From a virus, in the IMG/VR virus record IMGVR_UViG_3300025083_002851, positions 1 to 27,535 of that record: a stretch of 27,535 nt of DNA. The stretch is one strand, 5' to 3'. Positions 21,242 through 26,688 of the stretch are shown here, piece by piece. Position numbers and translations under genes: made by a program. Under the pieces are notes generated by a model. The model ran no database searches and was not told the origin of the DNA. It saw nothing but the letters and a program-made list of their open reading frames with translations. The stretch's first letter is position 1; the number at the start of each line of letters is the position of its first letter.

Positions 21242-22281
21242 TGTTTATTGCCCTCATAGTCATAAACACTATCAATCCATTCTGCGGAATTATAGTAATT
21301 CCATTTTTCTTTGGTGCTAACCCATTTGCCCTGATGATATAAATCAATGATAGGACTACCGCCATGATCAACATCAACATCTTTCATTTGATTGAAAAGG
21401 TCTAGTATTGTTTGTGCTAACAGATTATTGTTATCAATATTCATATGACACAAACGCAAGTCTCTGCCATGGAACTCCCATTTTGTATCAGCATCGTTAT
21501 GCGGTGGTAGCCAACAGTCATGGAAGTCACCATTATTCATGTACCGACTTGGTGTTCCAGTTTCACCAAAACATATATTTTGCAATCCTGATATCACTGG
21601 TCCTGCTCTGTTTTCTACGTCCACTACTGGAACATCAGGCATGAAAGGTATACTAGGGCCAGAGTTTCTAAATGGCATAACATTAATTAAATTGAAGTTG
21701 TGTTGTTTTGACAAGTTTTGTACAGTATCAAAAACCATTTGTCCAAACATGTCATTTAACATTACATCGTGGCTGTACTTGAAAAATAGATTTATATAAT
21801 TTTGAATATTGTCTTCACCCTGTAATTCGTCTTCTATATGTGCAAATTGCGGTGACAGGAAAGACCTAGTTTCATTTGGTTCTAGCAGGGAAATAATACG
21901 TTGTGGATTTGTGTGTACAAAAACTACATTTTTAATTTCGTCAGTTTCGTTGATGTCAGCAATTAGGTTATTAAGTGACCACCATAGGTTGGTGCCACCT
22001 CGACCTTTTATTTCAACAGGCCCTTTGTACGAATGTCCTCTGAGAGTGTCTTCATAATCTTCTTCAGACAGATCAGCACCTGCCATTCCTAAAAAGTATT
22101 CTGCTAATAAACTAGGCCACGGCTGAGCATCTAAATGGTCTGGGTCACACATTTCTGTGTTAGTAGGATCAGCAAAACTATCACCGTATATAGATAGTTC
22201 AAGTGTGCCTTTGTGAGCGTTATCTTTTACAGACGCTTCTGTAACAACTGTATCGAATACACGTCTGGATTCATTTAACAT
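21238..22281 (-). CDS. SGNH/GDSL-type hydrolase
   Basis: A 347-residue protein with Ser35 in the block I motif (SIYGDSFAD), a Gly-Gly-Thr-Asn block II (RGGTNLWWS), a block III strand (NVVFVHTNP) and a C-terminal DLRLCHMN-x-D-N-x-N-L-L-A block V carrying the histidine. SGNH enzymes are esterases or acetyl-transferases acting on sugars, lipids or peptidoglycan. About 300 residues is usual; the insert around residues 150-250 is phage-specific. It could remove or add acetyl groups on host glycan. Overlaps the GMP reductase start. Confidence 0.75.
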   Translation of the reverse strand: MLNESRRVFDTVVTEASVKDNAHKGTLELSIYGDSFADPTNTEMCDPDHLDAQPWPSLLAEYFLGMAGADLSEEDYEDTLRGHSYKGPVEIKGRGGTNLWWSLNNLIADINETDEIKNVVFVHTNPQRIISLLEPNETRSFLSPQFAHIEDELQGEDNIQNYINLFFKYSHDVMLNDMFGQMVFDTVQNLSKQHNFNLINVMPFRNSGPSIPFMPDVPVVDVENRAGPVISGLQNICFGETGTPSRYMNNGDFHDCWLPPHNDADTKWEFHGRDLRLCHMNIDNNNLLAQTILDLFNQMKDVDVDHGGSPIIDLYHQGKWVSTKEKWNYYNSAEWIDSVYDYEGNKQ

Positions 22282-22547
22282 TAACTAGTTCCTGCTAATT
22301 TTCGTTCTATTATTTTTTCAACTGTTTCGTATTCAACACGATTAAATGCACCTTCAGGAAATTGAGGAGGTGTCCATTCTACAATCCTTTCTCTCCTGTA
22401 CACGTATTTAAGCCACACTCGTTGTTCACTAAGTGTTTTAATGGGCCGCCACGCAAATACTTTTTGCCACTTGGTGTACTTGGCATCTGTTGGGCCTGGT
22501 TTCAAATGTGGGTACCTAGTGTAAGCCGGATGGCCGTACATACTCAT
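22281..22547 (-). CDS. Conserved phage hypothetical, 88 residues
   Basis: A basic, Trp/Tyr-rich protein with KVFAWRPIKTLSEQRVWLKYVYRRERIVEWTPPQFPEGAFNR in the middle. The K-x-FAW-P-x-KT and WTPPQFPE motifs recur, as far as I recall, in short proteins of marine phages. Function unknown. The gene overlaps the stop of its upstream neighbour (ATGA) and the start of the SGNH gene by one base. Confidence 0.7.
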   Translation of the reverse strand: MSMYGHPAYTRYPHLKPGPTDAKYTKWQKVFAWRPIKTLSEQRVWLKYVYRRERIVEWTPPQFPEGAFNRVEYETVEKIIERKLAGTS

Positions 22548-23239
22548 TCGTCAAAGTAGCCATCTTCCTCTAACTGTTCAACAGTGTAATGATCAAGTGG
22601 GTCATGCCACTTTCTATTGACGTAACCAACATGAGCATAGTATGCCTTGCCAGTTGTGTCGTTGTAATCATAGTTTGCTTCAAGTTCTTCTTTGCCGTAG
22701 TAAACTGCTTCAACAAGATCTGCAAGGTCACTTTCACAACTGCCAAATCTCAATTTCTCTGCATCAAACTGTTCATCGGTATCCAAGAACCAACATGCAA
22801 ATGTACCTTTCTCTGAACTGTGAAATGCTAACACAGGCACAGTTTGATCTTCGTACTCTTCGTCAACCTCATCTGAACTGTAACATTCTCTGCTGTACAT
22901 GTGAGTAGGTTCAACTTCGATTGAATCTTCGTATGCCCAATCATCTGAACCGTCTGTTGGTACAGGTGTAACTGTCCAACTGCCATCTGAATAACAACCA
23001 TTTTGATGTTCTAGATCATCAATGTCATGCCAGTAATTGTCTACCATTGGTGGTCCATCAGGATTCTCTAATGCATCTTCAGGTTCATCATCATCCATAT
23101 CATCAAATGATATTACTTGATCAATGAGGTCTTCTTGCTCCTCATGTTTCCAATACTCAACAAATTCTGCTGGTACTTCGCCGACAGTGAGTTCACCACC
23201 GTAGTTGCCTGCTTCAATTCTATATCTAAATTTAGCCAT
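22544..23239 (-). CDS. Highly acidic hypothetical
   Basis: A 231-residue protein with a striking excess of Asp, Glu, Tyr and Trp, giving a very low isoelectric point. The opening is a short strand pair (KFRYRIEAGNYGGELTVGEV), then long acidic tracts (DDMDDDEPEDALE), then a more ordered part (VPVLAFHSSEKGTFACWFLD). Such composition can mimic DNA phosphate; anti-defence or DNA-mimic action is only a guess. Shine-Dalgarno GGAG precedes the ATG at 23239. Confidence 0.7.
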   Translation of the reverse strand: MAKFRYRIEAGNYGGELTVGEVPAEFVEYWKHEEQEDLIDQVISFDDMDDDEPEDALENPDGPPMVDNYWHDIDDLEHQNGCYSDGSWTVTPVPTDGSDDWAYEDSIEVEPTHMYSRECYSSDEVDEEYEDQTVPVLAFHSSEKGTFACWFLDTDEQFDAEKLRFGSCESDLADLVEAVYYGKEELEANYDYNDTTGKAYYAHVGYVNRKWHDPLDHYTVEQLEEDGYFDE

Positions 23240-23629
23240 TTAATTCCACTCCTTAGTATCACCAATTGCTCCTACTGGTGATGTTTTGTATGAATTCAAA
23301 AGGGTTACCCTATCAATAAAATACATATATGCTGTTACTTTAGCAGATGATATATTAACTGATATTTTTTTCCTATTATAGAAATCTGGATACCCTTCAA
23401 TTGCATCTAAGTATTCAAATGTTTCATCATCGACAGCATATACTTCTCCTTTGATTTTATACTTGCCTTCTGTGACAGCAGGAAAACTTCCCAAGTCAAA
23501 GATGTCATGTATGTTATCCGAGGTAATGCCTTCACCCACAAACTCAGCACCTTCGAAATATTGCATTCCTCTGGTTGTGTTACCGGTTTTGAGAGTTCCG
23601 TAGACGAAAACTAGTCTAGGTTTTTTCAC
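23240..23629 (-). CDS. Gamma-glutamylcyclotransferase-like (GGCT/AIG2 fold) protein
   Basis: A 129-residue protein with YGTLK (residues 10-14), the substrate-binding signature, and the LDAIEGYP segment with Glu78 as the expected catalytic residue, plus GEVYAVDDETFEYLD. These proteins cleave gamma-glutamyl groups to 5-oxoproline. Phage members may act on gamma-glutamyl modified amino acids or glutathione-like compounds; substrate unknown. It overlaps by 14 bases the coiled-coil gene upstream. Confidence 0.85.
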   Translation of the reverse strand: MKKPRLVFVYGTLKTGNTTRGMQYFEGAEFVGEGITSDNIHDIFDLGSFPAVTEGKYKIKGEVYAVDDETFEYLDAIEGYPDFYNRKKISVNISSAKVTAYMYFIDRVTLLNSYKTSPVGAIGDTKEWN

Positions 23630-23834
23630 TTATCTGTTCCTCTAATGCTTGGATTCGTTGATTCATCAACGTCAGCAATTTACTTGCATCAGCATCCATA
23701 GGAACCGCTTGACTACTTATTGCCATTCCCTCTAACTCATCGATACGATCGTTGAGGTCGGCTATAAGTATATCTTTGTTTTTGATAGTTTCTATCAATT
23801 CAGACTTTGTCATTTGCGTAGTGCTTTTCTTCAT
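23616..23834 (-). CDS. Small coiled-coil protein
   Basis: A 72-residue protein from ATG 23834 (MKKSTTQMTKSELIETIKNK...). It has two heptad-repeat stretches (about residues 9-34 and 48-70) split by a Gly/Ala/Pro linker. A longer version beginning with a cysteine-rich segment would need an upstream start inside the promoter, so I reject it. It is the first gene of the leftward transcript from the 23888 promoter. Function unknown. Confidence 0.65.
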   Translation of the reverse strand: MKKSTTQMTKSELIETIKNKDILIADLNDRIDELEGMAISSQAVPMDADASKLLTLMNQRIQALEEQISEKT

Positions 23835-23860
23835 ACTGATACTTATATTAATAAAACAAC

Positions 23861-23888
23861 ATTGTAGCATTTTTCTGGTGTTTGTCAA
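23861..23888 (-). promoter_or_regulatory. Sigma-70 promoter, leftward
   Basis: Minus strand TTGACA (23888-23883), 16-base spacer, TACAAT (23866-23861). It would begin transcription about 20 bases before the coiled-coil gene ATG and drive the run 23834 to 20123. It faces the rightward promoter of the 42-codon gene. Confidence 0.75.
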
Positions 23889-23935
23889 CCTTTTTGAAAG
23901 TCATTCTATAATCAGTTAATAAACACTGTGTTAAT

Positions 23936-23943
23936 GATAAATA
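23936..23943 (+). promoter_or_regulatory. T4-type late promoter box GATAAATA, rightward
   Basis: The plus strand has GATAAATA 107 bases before the ATG of the 42-codon gene, upstream of the TGTAACA repeats. It may give a second, later transcript for that gene. Confidence 0.5.
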
Positions 23944-23946
23944 TTC

Positions 23947-23986
23947 TGTAACACGATTGTAACATTTAAGTTGCCCGATTGTAACA
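23947..23986 (+). repeat. Three phased TGTAACA repeats
   Basis: TGTAACA occurs at 23947-23953, 23958-23964 and 23980-23986: start-to-start spacings of 11 and 22 bases, one and two helical turns. The last two are part of an 11-base repeat (CGATTGTAACA). All lie on one face of the helix just upstream of the -35 box at 24000, the place expected for an activator or repressor array. Confidence 0.65.
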
Positions 23987-23999
23987 GTACTCATTAGAG

Positions 24000-24028
24000 T
24001 TGACGTTACTGGTGCTTTGTGGTACATT
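24000..24028 (+). promoter_or_regulatory. Sigma-70 promoter, rightward
   Basis: TTGACG (24000-24005), a 17-base spacer and TACATT (24023-24028). Start expected near 24035, six bases before GGAG and 16 before the ATG at 24051. The -10 box is weak, in keeping with control by a bound factor. Confidence 0.6.
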
Positions 24029-24050
24029 GTGTCATACATAGGAGAATGAA

Positions 24051-24179
24051 ATGGCGAAATCCATAGGAATAGTAGCCAGTGCAACTCATCGTTTAGCATT
24101 GGACTACTTTAGAAAATTTGATACCATGATGAAGCAAGGGCGTCTTGAGGTCGTTGCTCAAAATATGTGGCCTGAATAA
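24051..24179 (+). CDS. 42-residue plus-strand gene
   Basis: A short gene with GGAG six bases before the ATG, a promoter and a repeat array upstream, and a stop one base before the converging nfuA stop at 24181. The peptide starts MAKSIGIVASATHRLALDYF and ends VVAQNMWPE; it is helical, with both basic and hydrophobic residues. Because it has such a well-built control region on the opposite strand from its neighbours, I think it is real. Small phage proteins expressed this way are often early host-takeover factors; this is inference. Confidence 0.6.
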   Translation: MAKSIGIVASATHRLALDYFRKFDTMMKQGRLEVVAQNMWPE

Positions 24180-24180
24180 A

Positions 24181-24762
24181 TTAAGTGTAATAGGCGTTAC
24201 TGGTATCTGTATGATCAGTAATATCTTTAACGCCTTTGACTTCGGGCACTGCCTTCATAATAGTGTCTTCCACAACATGTTTAAGTGTTGCATCAACTGC
24301 ACTACATCCTTGACACCCACCACCGAAACTGATGATAGCAACATCCTCATCTGTGATTTCAACAAGTGAAACTTCGCCACCATGCATCTTGACCATTTCA
24401 TTTACTTCGTTATATAGAACATAATTTACTTTGTCACTGAGTGTGGCATCAGGTCCCAACTTAGGTAACTTACTGTTAGGTGCTTTGATAGTCAGTGTTC
24501 CACCAGCAAAGTCAGCATCATAATTAATTAATGCATCATCAAGATATTTCACACTCTCACCAACAGCATAAACATCAAGTGGACCAAATGACTCTTTCAC
24601 ATCTGTTTCTTCGATACTTGATTCTTTGGCATAAGTTAATAATGTTTCTGCACGTGGTGTTCCAGGCTTGTCTACAAACAACCTCACACCAATTGCTTCA
24701 CTATTTTTACTGAGTAAGTTGCTGAGATATTCTCTTGCTGTTTCTGTTACTGTTATATTCAT
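24181..24762 (-). CDS. nfuA: NfuA-like iron-sulfur carrier
   Basis: A 193-residue protein (E. coli NfuA is 191). The N-terminal half is a degenerate A-type domain with no cysteines, as in NfuA; the C-terminal half is a Nfu domain with Cys150 and Cys153 in GGGCQGCSAVDATLK, which hold a [4Fe-4S] cluster shared between two subunits. NfuA passes clusters to enzymes and protects them under oxidative stress. The gene is coupled to the dCMP deaminase gene by a four-base ATGA overlap. Confidence 0.93.
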   Translation of the reverse strand: MNITVTETAREYLSNLLSKNSEAIGVRLFVDKPGTPRAETLLTYAKESSIEETDVKESFGPLDVYAVGESVKYLDDALINYDADFAGGTLTIKAPNSKLPKLGPDATLSDKVNYVLYNEVNEMVKMHGGEVSLVEITDEDVAIISFGGGCQGCSAVDATLKHVVEDTIMKAVPEVKGVKDITDHTDTSNAYYT

Positions 24763-25166
24763 ACCTTTATTACCTCAATGCCACTGTCGATTAAAAATTG
24801 TTTACCAGTGCCTTTGGCGGCTTGGTATTCTTCTCGGTAGTACACAGTGACTATACCACTTTGATGAATTAGTTTAGCACATTCCATACAAGGTAAGTGT
24901 GTGCAAAATAGTTCTGAGCCTCTACTGCTCTCTGAACTTTGTGCTACTTTGGCAATAGCATTAGTTTCTGCGTGAAGAACTTCTGGTTTTGTTTTTCCAT
25001 CTTCTTCACATTCATTATCCCAACCTGATGGCATACCATTGTAACCAATAGAAATAATTCTATTGTCTTTTACAATAAGTGCTCCAACCTTTGCTCTGGT
25101 TGCTGTACTTAATTGTGCAAATCTTTCTGCACAGTCCATGAATGCTGAAACAAATTTAATTTTCAT
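24759..25166 (-). CDS. Deoxycytidylate (dCMP) deaminase
   Basis: A 135-residue zinc enzyme that turns dCMP into dUMP for dTTP synthesis. Zinc ligands are His65 in HAE with catalytic Glu67 (HAETNAIAKVA), and Cys93 and Cys96 in LPCMECAKLI. The opening MKIKFVSAFMDCAERFAQLSTATRAKVGALIV matches phage dCMP deaminases. The ATG at 25166 is preferred: GAGG lies seven bases upstream, and a TTG at 25178 would only add residues encoded inside the Shine-Dalgarno region. It overlaps the Bfd-like gene by 11 bases. Confidence 0.92.
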   Translation of the reverse strand: MKIKFVSAFMDCAERFAQLSTATRAKVGALIVKDNRIISIGYNGMPSGWDNECEEDGKTKPEVLHAETNAIAKVAQSSESSRGSELFCTHLPCMECAKLIHQSGIVTVYYREEYQAAKGTGKQFLIDSGIEVIKV

Positions 25167-25317
25167 CTGTGTCCTCAATTTTTATGTCTGTGCCTGGGTA
25201 TTTATTTTCTTTTAACCATTCTAGACACTTACCACAATTAGAGCCAATCTTCTTTTTTAACTCTGGGTTTTCTTTTAGCATGGTTGTGGTAATTGCATTG
25301 CACACACAAATATACAT
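25156..25317 (-). CDS. Bfd-like [2Fe-2S] ferredoxin
   Basis: A 53-residue protein that starts MYICVCNAIT and has GSNCGKCLEWL: Cys4, Cys6, Cys28 and Cys31 give the C-x-C...C-x2-C pattern of bacterioferritin-associated ferredoxin. E. coli Bfd is 64 residues, with its second pair at 38 and 41; here the helix between the pairs is about ten residues shorter. Bfd reduces bacterioferritin to free stored iron. It lies next to nfuA and dCMP deaminase, with an 11-base overlap downstream. The start is one base after the cupin stop codon. Confidence 0.82.
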   Translation of the reverse strand: MYICVCNAITTTMLKENPELKKKIGSNCGKCLEWLKENKYPGTDIKIEDTDEN

Positions 25318-25318
25318 A

Positions 25319-25750
25319 CTACCCTTTGTAACGTTCAGCCAAATACTGTTCGTGTTGTTTCCATTCGCCTTTGTCTATAAATCCCCATTCCCTTAATTGG
25401 GGGCCTGGAATAAAAAGAGTCCAGCAATCAACGCCAGGTTCCAACTCAATACGGTGTAGGCTACGACTGCCAGCAATGCGTCCTTGACCTGGGGACCTCC
25501 ATTTTCGCTCGCCAGTCTCAAGGTGCTCCCAATAGCCACCTTTAAGGATAATAGTGAAATAAGGCCAAGGGTGATCATGTAAATCATCCGGGTCTCCTTT
25601 GTGAAAGTTATGAAGGAATATATTAAAAGGGAACCACTTGCGTTCCTTCAGAAACAAGTAGTATCTTGTTAAGTATGGTTCGTTACTGAGACGATCCATT
25701 ATAACTCTTTTACGTCCTAATTTTTCCAGAAGTGTGAGTACTATATTCAT
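25319..25750 (-). CDS. Cupin-fold protein with metal-binding HDHPW
   Basis: A 143-residue protein with a single jelly-roll: FHKGDPDDLHDHPWPYFTIILKGGYWEHL (the first cupin motif, with His residues of HDHPW as likely metal ligands) and SLHRIELEPGVDCWTLFIPG as the second. The N-terminus is basic. Similar short cupins occur in phages and can be isomerases, dioxygenases or sugar-binding proteins; I cannot name a reaction. It has a leaderless sigma-70 promoter. It is followed one base later by the Bfd-like gene, so an iron-linked role is possible. Confidence 0.8.
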   Translation of the reverse strand: MNIVLTLLEKLGRKRVIMDRLSNEPYLTRYYLFLKERKWFPFNIFLHNFHKGDPDDLHDHPWPYFTIILKGGYWEHLETGERKWRSPGQGRIAGSRSLHRIELEPGVDCWTLFIPGPQLREWGFIDKGEWKQHEQYLAERYKG

Positions 25751-25756
25751 ACTATA

Positions 25757-25784
25757 AGTATACGCTCTTTTACTGTGATGTCAA
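25757..25784 (-). promoter_or_regulatory. Sigma-70 promoter for the cupin gene, leaderless geometry
   Basis: Minus strand TTGACA (25784-25779), 16-base spacer, TATACT (25762-25757). The -10 ends six bases before the ATG at 25750, as at dnaJ. The promoter overlaps the end of the DUF6580-like gene. Confidence 0.8.
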
Positions 25785-26240
25785 GTATTTGATGTTTGAA
25801 ACGAATCTTTTTACACCATCAAACAATGCTAGGAACAGCATTGTACTGAGTAATAATCTCATGTCAAATATCATTGCTTCTGCACTAAACGGCGGATATC
25901 CATGCCCTGTGACGTACACAGCACCGTTTACAGCAATGTGCCAAATCAGTACACTCAATGCACCAGACATATAAATATTCTTGTTAAAACTGCTTATAAT
26001 AGGTGCTAGACCCATGCATAGGTACACTATGGGCATTACAGTGTAGAAACCCAAAACAATGTCTGTTAAGAATAGAATTGATATTGGAAAAAGTACTTGC
26101 GTCAACCTGTTTGACATCATTTGAGGAATAAAAATGGCTGACGCAAGTAAGGGTGTAAAGTTTGCTGGTAATTCAGCAAATCTACTCACCAAAATTGCAC
26201 CAAATAAAAGTGCAAAACTATTTAGGTAATTGTACAACAT
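25770..26240 (-). CDS. Integral membrane protein, DUF6580-like
   Basis: A 156-residue protein from the ATG at 26240 (AAGGAG just upstream; a GTG at 26273 is less likely). It has four to five transmembrane helices. The early motif PANFTPLLASAIF and the segment FPISILFLTDIVLGFYTVMPIVYLCMG match the DUF6580 pattern (P-x-N-F-T-P-x-x-A-x-A-x-F ... P-x-x-x-L-x-x-x-D-x-x-L-G). The family resembles substrate-binding subunits of small-molecule (ECF-like) transporters but has no known function. It overlaps the nucleotidyltransferase gene upstream by 23 bases. Confidence 0.75.
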   Translation of the reverse strand: MLYNYLNSFALLFGAILVSRFAELPANFTPLLASAIFIPQMMSNRLTQVLFPISILFLTDIVLGFYTVMPIVYLCMGLAPIISSFNKNIYMSGALSVLIWHIAVNGAVYVTGHGYPPFSAEAMIFDMRLLLSTMLFLALFDGVKRFVSNIKYLTSQ

Positions 26241-26688
26241 CGCTCCTTGAAAATTTTTCTGCTTCAGCAACACGCCTTCTCAAACTTGTACTACTGAAAC
26301 TGTGGTCTCTGCCGTTGTAAATAATCTTACTACCACGTTGTTTGGCAATGTCTTTACCTGTAAAATCTTTACCTTTGTATTCGTCTCCTAGTATTCTAAC
26401 ATCAATTGGTAATGTTAGTAACAAGTCAACAAGATCTTGTTCTGTTGAATAGATAACAATCTCATCAACATATTTAACAGCACTGAGCTGAACTTGTCTT
26501 TCTACAATAGACTGTACAGGTCTGTTTTTACCTTCTCTGTCTAGTGTAGGGTCTGTTTGTAAACCAACAATTAAGTAATCACAATGTCTTTTTGCTTCTT
26601 CCAACATTGTGATATGACCTGCATGTAGCAAGTCAAATGTGCTACATGTAAATCCTACTGTGCCTACGCCTTTATAATCTAGTTTCAT
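26218..26688 (-). CDS. Cytidylyltransferase-like nucleotidyltransferase (TagD/RfaE type)
   Basis: A 156-residue protein from the ATG at 26688. VGFTCSTFDLLHAGHITMLEEAK contains the HAGH motif (residues 22-25) that binds the nucleotide triphosphate, and NGRDHSFSSTSLRRRV is in place of the TEGISTTxL motif. The family joins CTP or ATP to glycerol-3-phosphate, heptose or related phosphates. A TTG six bases earlier is not needed. It overlaps the oxygenase-fusion gene by 17 bases and the membrane protein gene by 23. Substrate is inferred to be a sugar or polyol phosphate. Confidence 0.85.
   Translation of the reverse strand: MKLDYKGVGTVGFTCSTFDLLHAGHITMLEEAKRHCDYLIVGLQTDPTLDREGKNRPVQSIVERQVQLSAVKYVDEIVIYSTEQDLVDLLLTLPIDVRILGDEYKGKDFTGKDIAKQRGSKIIYNGRDHSFSSTSLRRRVAEAEKFSRSDVVQLPK

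Noticed and set aside
23848-24099. 83-codon minus-strand frame across the divergent region
   Set aside because: It covers two promoters, the TGTAACA array and the start of the 42-codon plus gene; no ribosome-binding site; peptide looks like random translation.
25143-25178. TTG start at 25178 for dCMP deaminase
   Set aside because: The extra residues would be encoded by the Shine-Dalgarno region of the ATG at 25166, which matches the family start.
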